Positions 49,041-62,659 of a DNA stretch of 64,000 nucleotides are shown one piece after another. The stretch comes from Siphonodentalium dalli (lineage: Eukaryota > Mollusca > Scaphopoda > Gadilida > Siphonodentaliidae): positions 189,465,122 through 189,529,121 of the forward strand of contig CP136069.1 of the NCBI GenBank assembly GCA_032622095.1, given 5' to 3'. The notes under the pieces are model-generated. The model was not told the origin of the DNA and made no database searches. It saw nothing but the letters and a program-made list of their open reading frames with translations. Each line of letters begins with the position of its first letter. Within the stretch, counting starts at the first letter, position 1. Made by a program: the position numbers and the translations under genes.

Positions 49041-50690
49041 AAACAACACATAACATCAATTCAATTCAATTCAATTTATTGTTGTTAACTCATCGTCTAA
49101 TGTGACATTTATGAGTATTCATTTGCAATTACAAAATAACATAAATACATACATATCAAATACATATCAAATATGGGGAATACACAGAAGAGAGTATTTA
49201 CCAATAAAAAATATGGATATCATCCAGGGGGTGTACCCGTACATGTGTATGAGAGCTTTCATATAAATATGTGTGTTTTATAATGCTATCTTATGATTAA
49301 TGGGGTATATGATGTATGTGGGGCGATTCTCTGTTCATATGTTGTATGATGTGGGGATTTTTCATTGAGCATCAGGAGTGGATCATTAGTGTTTGGGCCT
49401 TTTTTAGATATATTGATAGATTTATTATGATCTTTCTGTTATTTGTATCAAAGAGGTCATGCAATTTAATGGTGTTCGGTCGGTTGCGATAGTATAGTCT
49501 TTCAAATATTTCATTCTGAGCGCAGTTCATTACAAGGTGGTATTCATCGCCGAGTTCCTCCATACAAAGAGTACATCTCCGTTCTGAGTATGGGGTGTTT
49601 GTCCATGAACCAGTTTCCACCGGAAGCCGGTGGTTTCTGGTTCTGAATCTCATGTAGTGGCAGAACGATATTGTTACCATCTAGAGATAGGTATCGTGGT
49701 CTGCAGAAGTTTGGCTTTATGCATCTATAAAATGCGTATTTATTTGAATGTTCCATAGATGCTCGCCAGTCTGATATATATATGTCCATAGTTCTGGTTT
49801 TTATGGCATTGGCGAAATTATTGCGCTACTAACTGCTTGGTTTCTCCACGTATATTACATGCCCAGTTTGTTCAGTTCAGTATTTACAAATTCTAGCCAG
49901 GGGATTTTTACATTTTCTAGTGTGCGTACATTCATCATTATATTGTAAAGCATAAAATGGAGTCGGGTGCTTTCCATCGTATTATTCTGCTCCAGAACAT
50001 TAATAATTTAGTTTTTATTTTCAGCGAAATTGGTTTAATTCCCAGCTCCCCGTAAATGAACACTTCCGGTGTGGTCTTGTTTAGATTAAATATAAATCTC
50101 AAGAACCATGTTTCTAGTTTCCGGAAGCACTCTAAGTTTTCAAAGACCCATATCTCGGCTCCATATAGTCATAATCGGCACGATTGATTTTTCATAGTTA
50201 TCTAGAATCGTTTCGACGGACATTTTGTTACTTCGCGAGGTGTTTATCAAAGCATGCCTTCTTAACATTACTGCACCGTGCACATGTTTATTTCAGTTGC
50301 GAAGTTACCGTAATTCTTATTGAATTCTGTGCCCAGATATTTATAACTATTTACGGTTTCGATTATGTAGGTATTTATATGGAATTCAATATCTTTATTT
50401 CTGCTTCGTTTTTTACCAAAAATTACGATTTTCATTTTTGATGGGTTAATTTTTAGTTTCCAGATGTTGCAGTATTGTGCAAATCTGTTTAGTGAATGTT
50501 GAAGGCCTTTCTTTGAGTTGGATACGAGTACGGTGTCATCTGCATATAACAATATAAGAAGTTTTAGGTAATATCCCGTGTCCGATTTTCTCACCTTATG
50601 CAAGTCGATACCGTTACACCCGTGCCCTGCTAGGTAGTCATGTACGTCATTGAGGTATAGAGAAAAAAGTATCGGAGAACATTTCAATCT
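49041..50690 (-). pseudogene. LINE fragment, copy I: part of the reverse transcriptase to the 3' tail
   Basis: A 5'-truncated non-LTR retrotransposon on the minus strand. Starting at 50690 it enters the reverse transcriptase at CSPILFSLYLNDV, passes the catalytic LLYADDTVLVSNS (two catalytic aspartates of the palm), LKINPSKMKIVIFG and SYKYLGTEFN, then the thumb-like LYGAEIWVFENLECF region. It ends with the C-terminal RCTLCMEELGDEYHLVMNC, the Cys/His-rich motif usual at the end of LINE proteins. Coding ends at 49372. The 3' UTR ends in an (AATTG)n tail (49058-49077 on this strand). A one-base insertion near 49652 (CTCATGTAG against CTCAGTAG) breaks the frame. The part before the reverse transcriptase core, including any endonuclease, is missing. 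The clade (CR1/L2-like or another) is not settled. Confidence 0.85.
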
Positions 50691-50774
50691 ATATCAAGAC
50701 ACTCAGTCAATGACTTGAGGTTCGCCGTTCTTCAAGGTGGTCTAACAAACACTGGGAAACAACAGAACAGAACA
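50691..50774. other. Spacer between segment copies I and II
   Basis: Short unmatched stretch (starting ATATCAAGACACTCAGTC) between the truncated end of the LINE and the start of the second segment copy. Nothing recognised. Confidence 0.5.
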
Positions 50775-51340
50775 TTACTATTTTATTACACTTGTATATA
50801 TTAACTTATTCGTTTAAAGGGGGTCTGTACACTAAATCCGGCAATGTATGGGACCATCTCCTTTTATACTCAACAGAATATATGCAACAAATGAATGAAT
50901 TTGAGCCATGTATTAGTGCAAAATACAATCATGTGTTTTATGGACGATGCAAACAACATGGTAATTATAATGAAAATGAGTTTTATGACTTTATCTATTC
51001 AATATTATTATATTTTTAACATTAGGGCCTGGTCATTGAAAACTGAGAACGGCTATTTGTCGGTTGACTCCACCGGGAAACATGCAAGTTTTACAGAAGA
51101 TTCGGAAAAGAGATACATCATCTTCTCTCGGGCTTTTGTCAGTCCTTGCGGCCTTTATCAAGAGTCGATTCAGCGGTAAAATTCGTACATCCGGCAGGAA
51201 TCCGGGGCTGTTGGCAGAAGGGAGTGGTTGTGTATGTAAGTCCATACCATGCAACATATGCCCTTGTGAGATGTATGTGGGGGGGGGGGGATATGGTATT
51301 ATGTACACACATCACTGAACGGACATCGTTTCAGCGTTAC
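50775..51340. repeat. Segment copy II: half palindromic element and unknown segment
   Basis: Repeats 48471-49040 at an offset of 2300 bp, starting TACTATTTTATTACACTTG. The satellite-matching 17 bases are at 50826-50842. Because the sequence on both sides of the LINE tail is shared, the copies arose by segmental duplication, not by separate LINE insertions. Confidence 0.85.
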
Positions 51341-52359
51341 TTCAAACAACACATAACATCAATTCAATTCAATTCAATTTATTGTTGTTAACTCATCGTC
51401 TAATGTGACATTTATGAGTATTCATTTGCAATTACAAAATAACATAAATACATACATATCAAATACATATCAAATATGGGGAATACACAGAAGAGAGTAT
51501 TTACCAATAAAAAATATGGATATCATCCAGGGGGTGTACCCGTACATGTGTATGAGAGCTTTCATATAAATATGTGTGTTTTATAATGCTATCTTATGAT
51601 TAATGGGGTATATGATGTATGTGGGGCGATTCTCTGTTCATATGTTGTATGATGTGGGGATTTTTCATTGAGCATCAGGAGTGGATCATTAGTGTTTGGG
51701 CCTTTTTTAGATATATTGATAGATTTATTATGATCTTTCTGTTATTTGTATCAAAGAGGTCATGCAATTTAATGGTGTTCGGTCGGTTGCGATAGTATAG
51801 TCTTTCAAATATTTCATTCTGAGCGCAGTTCATTACAAGGTGGTATTCATCGCCGAGTTCCTCCATACAAAGAGTACATCTCCGTTCTGAGTATGGGGTG
51901 TTTGTCCAAGAACCAGTTTCCACCGGAAGCCGGTGGTTTCTGGTTCTGAATCTCAGTAGTAGCAGAACGATATTGTTATCATCTAGAGATAGGTATCGTG
52001 GTCTGCAGAAGTTTGGCTTTATGCATCTATAAAATGCGTATTTATTTGAATGTTCCATAGATGCTCGCCTGTCTGATATATATATGTCCATAGTTCTGGT
52101 TTTTATGGCATTGGCGAAAAATTTTGCGCTACTAACTGCTTGGTTTCTCCACGTATATGACATGCCCAGTTTGTTCAGTTCAGTATTTACAAATTCTAGC
52201 CAGGGGATTTTTACATTTTCTAGCGTGCGTACATTCATCATTATATTGTAAAGCATAAAAGGGAGTCGGGTGCTTTCCATCGTGATTATTCTGCTTCAGA
52301 ACATTAATAATTTAGTTTTTATTGTCAGCGAAATTGGTTTAATTCCCAGCTCCCCGTAA
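51341..52359 (-). pseudogene. LINE fragment, copy II: C-terminal part
   Basis: Same LINE, here open over 201 codons (51675-52280), the longest uninterrupted version. It includes NHRLPVETGSW and the terminal RCTLCMEELGDEYHLVMNC motif, with the tail at 51361-51380. It is cut at 52359 within the thumb region, where CTCCCCGTAAA runs straight into satellite. The reverse transcriptase core is absent. Confidence 0.85.
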
Positions 52360-54090
52360 ACTCAGAGATATATAATGGCCGGATTTAGTGTACAGTACCA
52401 CTTTAACTCACTGAGATGTATAATGGCCGGATGTAGTGTACAGTACCACTCTAACTCACTGAGATGTATAATGGCCGGATTTAGTGTACAGTACCACTCT
52501 AACTCACTGAGATGTATAAAGGGGATTTAGTGTACAGTACCACTCTAACTCACTTAGATGTATAATGGCCGGATTTAGTGTACAGTACCACTCTAACTCA
52601 CTGAGATGTATAATGGCCGGATTTAGTGTACAGTACCACTCTAACTCACTGAGATGTATAATGGCCGGATTTAGTGTACATTACCACTCTAACTCACTGA
52701 TATGTATAATGGGGATTTAGAGTACAGTACCACTCTAACTCGCAGAGATGTATAATGGCCGATTTAGTTTAAAGTACCATTCTAACTCACTGAGATGTAT
52801 AATGTCCGGATTTAGTTTAAAGTACCACTCGAACTTAATGAAATGTATAATGACCGTATTTAGTTTACAGTACAACTCTAACTCACTGAGATGTATAATG
52901 GCCGGATTTAGTGTACAGTACCACTCTAACTCACTGAGATGTATAATGATCGGATTTAGTTTACAGTACAACTCTAACTCACTGAGATATATAATGGCCG
53001 GATTTAGTGTACAGTACCACTCTAACTCACTGAGATGTATAATGGCCGGATGTAGTGTACAGTACCACTCTAACTCAGTGAGATGTATAATGGTCGGCTT
53101 TAGTGTACAGTACCATTCTAACTCACTGAGATGTATAATGGCCGGATTTAGTGTACAGTACCACTCTAACTCACTGAGATGTATAATGGCCGGATTTAGT
53201 GTACAGTACCACTCTAACTCACTGAGATGTATAATGGTCGGATTTAGTGTACAATACCACTCTAACTCACTGAGATGTATAATGGGGATTTAGTGTACAG
53301 TACAACTCTAACTCGCTGAGATGTATAATTGCCGGATTTAGTGTACAGTACCACTCTAACTCACTGAGATGTATAATGGCCGGATTGAGTGTACAGTACA
53401 ACTCTAACTCACTGATATATATAATGGCCGGATTTAGTGTACAGTACCACTCTAACTCACTGAGATGTATAATGGGGATTTAGTGTACAGTACAACTCTA
53501 ACTCGCTGAGATGTATAATTGCCGGATTTAGTGTACAGTACCACTCTAACTCACTGAGATGTATAATGGCCGGATTTAGTGTACAGTACCACTCTAACTC
53601 ACTGAGATGTATAATGGTCGGATTTAGTGTACATTACCACTCTAACTCACTGTGATGTATAATGGCCGGATTTAGTGTACATTACAACTCTAACTCACTG
53701 AGATGTATAATGGCCGGATTGAGTGTACAGTACAACTCTAACTCACTGAGATGTATAATGGCCGGATTTAGTGTACAGTACCACTCTAACTCACTGAGAT
53801 GTATAATGGCCGGATTGAGTGTACAGTACCACTCTAACTCACTGAGATGTATAATGGACGGATTTAGCGTACAGTACCACTCTAACTCACTGAGATGTAT
53901 AATGGCCGGATTTAGTGTGCAGTACCACTCTAACTCACTGAGATGTATAATGGACGGATTTAGTGTACAGTACCACTCTAACTCACTGAGATGTATAATG
54001 GCCGGATTTAGTGTACAGTACCACTCTAACTCACTGGGATGTATAATGGCCGGATTGAGTGTACAGTACCACTCTAACTCACTGAGATGT
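52360..54090 (+). repeat. 48-bp satellite, second array
   Basis: About 36 monomers in the same orientation as the main array, without the 196-bp TIR element. It starts mid-monomer (CTCAGAGATATATAATGG) at the broken LINE and ends at the same junction as the main array (GAGATG then TTTTATG). Variants such as GGATTTAGTTTAAAGTACC (52760-52830) and GGATTGAGTGTACAG are largely private to this array. Confidence 0.95.
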
Positions 54091-56262
54091 TTTATGACAT
54101 ATTTACTTTGCTCACTAATCATTCATACATATCCTCACACAGTGTCCCTCTTGTTGCATGAATTAAAATACTTCGTTCCCGTGAGCAATGGTTCTAGCAA
54201 CATTTCGCAACCACGATGTCCGGTTTGCATGCAAATGTCGGTATGGCTGCCCTAAATATGTCCTTTTAAATCTCATGCCAGGCAAGTTGATGCTCAGTAA
54301 TATAAGTCGAAGAAGCACGCAGCTTGAAATGGTAAGCATAATATACATGTACACTCCCCAAGACACAGAACGATACTCATCAACGTGTGGTTATTACCCA
54401 CTGAATGATGATATTCGCCAGTGAATCAGTGAGAAACGCTAGTTTACGACTCTATATACGCCTATACTTCGTTTAAACAGATTTAGTTGGTTGCTCATAA
54501 ACAGCTAGGCTAAAGAGGATTGGGGGACAAGTGGTAATCACTTAGAGTTTCTTAATCTCACGAAAGGAGACACTGATATAACATATACTACCACGATGGA
54601 CGATAACCCATATTCATAAAAGTTCACTCTACCTCTTTTCTAAATTGCTGCTATATCATTTAATCCCAAGGCTATGCAACTTACTCACCGGAAAATTTCA
54701 AACTGCTTGTCACTTAAGTGTCAGTGCGGATATTCACAGACATTCAATCTTGAGCGATATTACGAAGTTCTAAAGTCCGTTAATGTTTTGGCTAAACACG
54801 CTATAGAGGTATCGTGATGGAGGGAAATAATGAGATTTAGCACTTTTATGTGTTTGTCAAGACGATTCAATTCTTAAGATCGATTTCTTAATTCTGAGAT
54901 ACTTTTCTAGTGATCAGCTGTGGGACCATTAAACGCATTTTGTCGTGACATATTATATAATTCGTGTGAGTCGCTCACAAAGAAATATATCGATGTCGTT
55001 GTGCCACGACAGTAGCATTTTTTCTAAATATTTAAACCTGCGTATACTCTAAACACATGCGGGTGTAATATTGTTGAGGGTGAGACACACGTTTTACATA
55101 AATCCAGCCCAATGAAAACAAATGTTGATATGCAAGTTGGTCCACTCAAGCAGAGAGTAATCAACTTTAATTAGTCCACAGTGCTAAGAAAAATGGTGGT
55201 CAGCGTTAACTTGGTTATGATTCCATGACCCACAACTCATCTCAGCCCAATTTTTAATTGATCAACAGGCATGACATGAAAATTCGTAAATATAGAAAAC
55301 GATGTACGGGCAGTTGCCTTTCTAAATGAAAATAATCATTAAATTTCACGAATCAAGAATAATCAAGTCTCCTTTCATGATCTTGAGATATGATATCATG
55401 GATATATTAACTGCACTTTTGAAAAACAAATATTTTACAGAAGTTATTGGTACCTGAATTTTTTTTATATTTTTCATGCTATAAAAATAAAGTAAATGAA
55501 GTTATAATATCTAATGGGTCGATGGTTCTTAAATATTGTGTCACCATAATCACTTGCACCAAATTTCACAAGAAATTCCTGGCAGATGTTGAGAAAAAAA
55601 CACATTTTGAAATACCATGAAATTTTGGCAAACGTGCGGTTGACCCTTAAGGTGCGTCGAACTATTGAAAATTGACTTCAACGATAAAATATATCTTACA
55701 CTATTGATCATATACAACATAAGGTGTGAAACGCCAATGAGACTTCTTGAGACTAAGAAAGTCTGTTTTGTTTTTGGACACAGCATTAACAGCGTGCACG
55801 GCCACTCCAACTTCACCTGGACCGACCTACCTTATCATTTTGGGCAAATTAAGCTAAATTTATCTCAGTTTTGAGACAAGACCGTTTTGGTAATTTCTAA
55901 GAGTAATTCCCCTTACACGTTAATACGCAGTTACAGTTTACACGTGATGAGGTCGCGGATTTATGGAACATTGGGGTGATTTGTCAGCAATAAACAAGAT
56001 ATAAGTCCTGATTTAATATTCATGTTCATGTTCATGTTCAGAACTGTGAAATTCTTTCAATCAAATGTCAATGTTCTCAAACAAAAAGCGAAATCTTTCA
56101 AACTATTATAGTTCAGAATTCACTAGATAGAAAATAGCCGTGCACATCGTGAATTTTGCAAATTTTATGCGGTGAAAGCTGTCTAAAATGACAAGAACAC
56201 AATTGTGAAAGTTAACATTTAGTCATATTTGGACAGTTAATAATGTTTCATCGTATATGTAG
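54091..56262. repeat. Segment copy III, unique part
   Basis: Near-identical duplicate of 46307-48470. It differs by scattered substitutions and small indels (for example GAAGAAGC present here, absent at 46530). Frames such as 54188-54424 are short and lack supporting signals. Confidence 0.8.
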
Positions 56263-56311
56263 CTACATTACTATGTTATTACACTTGTATATATTAACTT
56301 ATTCGTTTAAA

Positions 56312-56835
56312 GGGGGTCTGTACACTAAATCCGGCAATGTATGGGACCATCTCCTTTTATACTCAACAGAATATATGCAACAAATGAATGAATTTGAGCC
56401 ATGCATTAGTGCAAAATACAATCATGTGTTTTATGGACGATGCAAACAACATGGTAATTATAATGAAAATGAGTTTTATGACTTTATCTATTCAATATTA
56501 TTATATTTTTAACATTAGGGCCTGGTCATTGAAAACTGAGAACGGCTATTTGTCGGTTGACTCCACCGGGAAACATGCAAGTTTTACAGAAGATTCGGAA
56601 AAGAGATACATCATCTTCTCTCGGGCTTTTGTCAGTCCTTGCGGCCTTTATCAAGAGTCGATTCAGCGGTAAAATTCGTACATCCGGCAGGAAGCCGGGG
56701 CTGTTGGCAGAAGGGAGTGGTTGTGTATGTAAGTCCATACCATGCAACATATGCCCTTGTGAGATGTATGTGGGGGGGGGGACATGGTATTATGTACACA
56801 CATCACTGAACGGACATCGTTTCAGCGTTACTTCA
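56312..56835. repeat. Segment copy III: half palindromic element and unknown segment
   Basis: Counterpart of 48519-49040, with the satellite-matching 17 bases at 56319-56335 and a shorter poly-G run near 56772. Confidence 0.8.
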
Positions 56836-58168
56836 AACAACACATAACATCAATTCAATTCAATTCAATTTATTGTTGTTAACTCATCGTCTAATGTGAC
56901 ATTTATGAGTATTCATTTGCAATTACAAAATAACATAAATACATACATATCAAATACATATCAAATATGGGGAATACACAGAAGAGAGTATTTACCAATA
57001 AAAAATATGGATATCATCCAGGGGGTGTACCCGTACATGTGTATGAGAGCTTTCATATAAATATGTGTGTTTTATAATGCTATCTTATGATTAATGGGGT
57101 ATATGATGTATGTGGGGCGATTCTCTGTTCATATGTTGTATGATGTGGGGATTTTTCATTGAGCCTCAGGAGTGGATCATTAGTGTTTGGGCCTTTTTTA
57201 GATATATTGATAGATTTATTATGATCTTTCTGTTATTTGTATCAAAGAGGTCATGCAATTTAATGGTGTTCGGTCGGTTGCGATAGTATAGTCTTTCAAA
57301 TATTTCATTCTGAGCGCAGTTCATTACAAGGTGGTATTCATCGCCGAGTTCCTCCATACAAAGAGTACATCTCCGTTCTGAGTATGGGGTGTTTGTCCAT
57401 GAACCAGTTTCCACCGGAAGCCGGTGGTTTCTGGTTCTGAATCTCAGTAGTGGCAGAACGATATTGTTACCATCTAGAGATATGTATCGTGGTCTGCAGA
57501 AGTTTGGTTTTATGCATCTATAAAATGCGTATTTATTTGAATGTTCCATAGATGCTCGCCAGTCTGATATATATATGTCCATAGTTCTGGTTTTTATGGC
57601 ATTGGCGAAATTTTTGCGCTACTAACTGCTTGGTTTCTCCACGTATATGACATGCCCAGTTTGTTCAGTTCAGTATTTACAAATTCTAGCCAGGGGATTT
57701 TTACATTTTCTAGTGTGCGTACATTCATCATTATATTGTAAAGCATAAAATGGAGTCGGGTGCTTTCCATCGTATTATTCTGCTCCAGAACATTAATAAT
57801 TTAGTTTTTATTGTCAGCGAAATTGGTTTAATTCCCAGCTCCCCGTAAATGAACACTTCCGGTGTGGTCTTGTTTAGATTAAATATAAATCTCAAGAACC
57901 ATGTTTCTAGTTTCCGGAAGCACTCTAAGTTTTCAAAGACCCATATCTCGGCTCCATATAGTCATAATCGGCACGATTGATTTTTCATAGTTATCTAGAA
58001 TCGTTTCGACGGACATTTTGTTACTTCGCGAGGTGTTTATCAAAGCATACATTGCCTTCTTAACATTACTGCACCGTGCACATGTTTATTTCAGTTGCGA
58101 AGTTACCGTAATTCTTATTGAATTCTGTGCCCAGATATTTATAACTATTTACGGTTTCGATTATGTAG
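56836..58168 (-). pseudogene. LINE fragment, copy III
   Basis: Same LINE with an open C-terminal part (57166-57582, 138 codons, ending with the Cys/His motif) and tail at 56852-56871. It runs upstream through the thumb region to 58168, where GATTATGTAG passes directly into GATTTAGTGTACAG satellite; copy I continues here toward the YADD core, which this copy lacks. The frame is interrupted near 57610 (GCGAAATTTTTGCG against GCGAAAAATTTTGCG in copy II). Confidence 0.85.
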
Positions 58169-60304
58169 GATTTAGTGTACAGTACCACTCTAACTCACTG
58201 AGATGTATAATGGCCGGATTTAGTGTACAGTACCACTCTAACTCACTGAGATGTATAATGGCCGGATTTAGTGTACAGTACAACTCTAACTCACTGAGAT
58301 GTATAATGGCCGGATTTAGTGTACAGTACAATTCTAACTCACTGAGATGTATAATAGCCGGATTTAGTGTACAGTACCACTCTAACTCACTGAGATGTAT
58401 AATGGGGATTTAGTGTACAGTACCACTCTAACTCACTGAGATGTATAATGGCCGGATGTAGTGTACAGTACCACTCTAACTCACTGAGATGTATAATGGC
58501 CGGATTTAGTGTACAGTACCACTCTAACTCACTGAGATGTATAATGGCCGGATTTAGTGTACAGTACCACTCTAACTCACTGAGATGTATAATGGCCGGA
58601 TTTAGTGTACAGTACCACTCTAACTCACTGAGATGTATAATGGCCGGTTTAGTGTACAGTACCACTCTAACTCACTGAGATGTATAATGGGGATTTAGTG
58701 TACAGTACCACTCTAACTCACTGAGATGTATAATGGCCGGATTTAGTGTACAGTACCACTCTAACTCACTGAGATGTATAATGGCCGGTTTAGTGTACAG
58801 TACCACTCTAACTCACTGAGATGTATAATGGGGATTTAGTGTACAGTACCACTCTAACTCACTGAGATGTATAATGGCCTGATTTAGTGTACATTACCAC
58901 TCTAACTCACTGAGATGTATAATGGCCGGATTTAGTGTACAGTACCACTCTAACTCACTGAGATGTATAATGGGGATTTAGTGTACAGTACCACTCTAAC
59001 TCACTGAGATGTATAATGGCCGGATTTAGTGTACAGTACCACTCTAACTCACTGAGATGTATAATGGCCGGCAGTGTACAGTACCACTCTAACTCACTGA
59101 GATGTATAATGGCCGGCAGTGTACAGTACCACTCTAACTCACTGAGATGTATAATGGCCGGATTTAGTGTACAGTACAACTCTAACTCACTGAGATGTAT
59201 AATGGGCGGATTTAGTGTACAGTACCACTCTAACTCACTGATATGTATAATGGCCGGATTTAGTGTACTGTACAACTCTAACTCACTGAGATGTATAATG
59301 GCCGGATTTAGTGTACAGTACAACTCTAACTCACTGAGATGTATAATTACCGGATTTAGTGTACAGTACCACTCTAACTCACTGAGATGTATAATGGCCG
59401 GATTTAGTGTACATTACAACTCTAACTCACTGAGATGTATAATGGCCGGATTTAGTGTACAGTACAACTCTAACTCACTGAGATGTATAATGGGCTGTTT
59501 TAGTGTACAGTACCACTCTAACTCACTGAGATGTATAATGGCCGGTTTAGTGTACATTACAACTCTAACTCACTGAGATGTATAATGGCCGGATTTAGTG
59601 TACAGTACAACTCTAACTCACTGAGATGTATAATGGTCGGCATTAGTGTACAGTGCCACTCTAACTCACTGAGATGTATAATGACCGGATTTAGTGTACA
59701 GTACCACTCTAACTCACTGAGATGTGTAATGGCCGGATTTAGTGTACAGTACCACTTTAACTCACTGAGATGTATAATGGCCGGATTTAGTGTACAGTAC
59801 CACTCTAACTCACTGAGATGTATAATGACCGGATTTAGTGTACAGTACCACTCTAACTCACTGAGATGTGTAATGGCCGGATTTAGTGTACAGTACCACT
59901 TTAACTCACTGAGATGTATAATGGCCGGATTTAGTGTACAGTACCACTCTAACTCACTGAGATGTATAATGGCCGGATTTAGTGTACAGTACAACTCTAA
60001 CTCACTGAGCTGTATAATGGGGATTTAGTGTACAGTACCACTCTAACTCACTGAGATGTATAATGGCCGGATTTAGTGTACAGTACAACTCTAACTCACT
60101 GAGATGTATAATGGCCGGATTTAGTGTACAGTACAACTCTAACTAACTGAGATGTATAATGGCCGGATTTAGTGTACAGTGCCACTTTAACTCACTGAGA
60201 TGTATAATGGCCGGATTTAGTGTACAGTACCACTCTAACTCACTGATATGTATAATGGTCGGATTTAGTGTACAGTTCCACACTAACTCACTGAGATGTA
60301 TAAT

Positions 60305-62659
60305 GGCCGGATTTAGTGTGCAGTACCACTCTAACTCACTCAGATGTATAATGGCCGGATTTAGTGTACAGTACCACTCTAACTCACTGAGATGTATAAT
60401 GACCGGATTTAGTGTACAGTACAACTCTAACTCACTGAGATACATAATGGACGGATTTAGTGTACAGTACTACTCTAACTCACTGAGATGTATAATGGAC
60501 GGATTTAGTGTACAGTACCACTCTAACTCACTGAGATGTATAATGACCGGATTTAGTTTACAGTACTACTCTAACTCACTGAGATGTATAATGGCCGGAT
60601 TTAGTGTACAGTACAACTCTAACTCACTGAGATACATAATGGCCGGATTTAGTGTACAGTACAACTCTAACTCACTGAGATGTATAATGGCCGGATTTAG
60701 TGTACAGTACCACTCTAACTCACTGAGATGTATAATGACCGGTTTCAGTGTTTAGTACAACTCTAACTCACTGAGATGTATAATGACCGGATTTAGTGTA
60801 CAGTACCACTCTAACTCACTGATATGTATAATGGTCGGCTTTAGTGTACAGTACCACTCTAACTCACTGTGATGTACAATGACCGGATTTAGTGTACAGT
60901 ACCACTCTAACTCACTGTTATGTATAATGGCCGGATTTAGTGTACAGTACCACTCTAACTCACTGTTATGTATAATGGCCGGGTTTAGTGTACATTACCA
61001 CTCTAACTCACTGATATGTATAATGGCCGGATTTGGTGTACAGTACCACTTTAACTCATTGATATGTATAATGACCGGGTTTAGTGTACATTACCACTCT
61101 AACTCACTGATATGTATAATGGCCGGATTTAGTGTACAGTACCACTTTAACTCACTGATATGTATAATGGCCGGGTTTAGTGTACATTACCACTCTAAAT
61201 CACTGAGATGTATAATGGACGGATTTAGTGTACATTACCACTCTAACTCACTGAGATGTATAATGGTCGGATTTAGTGTACAGTACAACTCTAACTCACT
61301 GAGATGTATAATGGGCCGGATTTAGTTTACAGTACCTCTCTAACTCACTGAGATGTATAATGGCGGGATTTAGTGTACAGTTCCACTCTAACTCACTGAG
61401 ATGTATAATGGCCGGATTTAGTGTACAGTACAACTCTAACTCACTGAGATGTATAATGGCCGGATTTAGTGTACAGTACCACTCTAACTCACTGAGATGT
61501 ATAATGGTCGGATTTAGTGTACATTACAACTCTAACTCACTGAGATGTATAATGACCGGATTTAGTGTACAGTCCAACTCTAACTCACTGAGATGTATAA
61601 TGGCCGGATTTAGTGTACAGTACAAGTTGTACAACTCTAACTCATTGAGATGTATAATTATCGGATTTAGTGTACAGTACCACTCTAACTCACTAAGATG
61701 TATAATGGCCGGATTTAGTGTACAGTACCATAATAACTCACTGAGATGTATAATGGTGATTTAGTGTGCAGTACCACTCTAACTCACTTATATGTATAAT
61801 GGCCGGATTTAGTGTACAGTACCACTCTAACTCACTGAGATGTATAATGGCCGGATTTAGTGTACAGTACCACTCTAACTCACTAAGATGTATAATGGCC
61901 GGATTTAGTGTACAGTACCACTCTAATTCACTGATATGTATAATGGCCGGATTTAGTGTACAGTACCAATCTAACTCACTGAGATGTATAATGGCCGGAT
62001 TTAGTGAGCAGTACCACATAACTCACTGAGATGTATAATGGGGATTTAGTGTACAGTACAACTCTAACTCACTGAGATGTATAATGGCCGGATTTAGTGT
62101 ACAGTACCATTCTAACTCACTGATATGTATAATGGGGATTTAGTGTACATTACCACTCTAACTCACTGAGATGTATAATGGCCGGATTTAGTGTACAGTA
62201 CCACTCTAACTCACTGATATGTATAATGGCCGGGTTTAGTGTACATTACCACTCTAACTCACTGATATGTATAATGGCCGGATTTGGTGTACAGTACCAC
62301 TTTAACTCATTGATATGTATAATGGCCGGGTTTAGTGTACATTACCACTCTAACTCACTGATATGTATAATGGCCGGATTTAGTGTACATTACCACTCTA
62401 ACTCACTGAGATGTATAATGGCCGGATTTAGTGTACAGTACCACTCTAACTCACTGAGATGTATAATGACCGGATTTAGTGTACATTACCACTCTAACTC
62501 ACTGAGATGTATAATGGCCGGATTTAGTGTATAGTACCACTCTAAACTCACTGAGATGTATAATGGCCGGATTTAGTGTACAGTACCACTTTAACTCTCT
62601 GAGATGTATAATGGCGGATTTAGTGTACAGTACCACTCTAACTCACTGAGATGTATAAT
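60305..62659. repeat. 2355-bp higher-order repeat in array 3, first copy
   Basis: The order of rare variants from about 60440 to 61650 recurs at a constant offset of 2355 bp up to the window end; for example frame 60879-61325 and frame 63234-63680 are identical in length and almost identical in residues. The left boundary is approximate because the ordinary monomers there are not diagnostic. Confidence 0.85.
61616..61640. repeat. Monomer with a 9-bp insertion
   Basis: CAGTACAAGTTGTACAACTC stands where other monomers have CAGTACAACTC, i.e. a near-palindromic addition AAGTTGTAC. It recurs exactly 2355 bp later at 63976 and serves as a marker of the higher-order repeat. Confidence 0.9.

Noticed and set aside
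54188-54424. Exon with GTAAGC splice donor in the segment between arrays
   Set aside because: The counterpart at 46406-46540 has an 8-bp loss that shifts the frame, there is no acceptor or family similarity, and the stretch is short.
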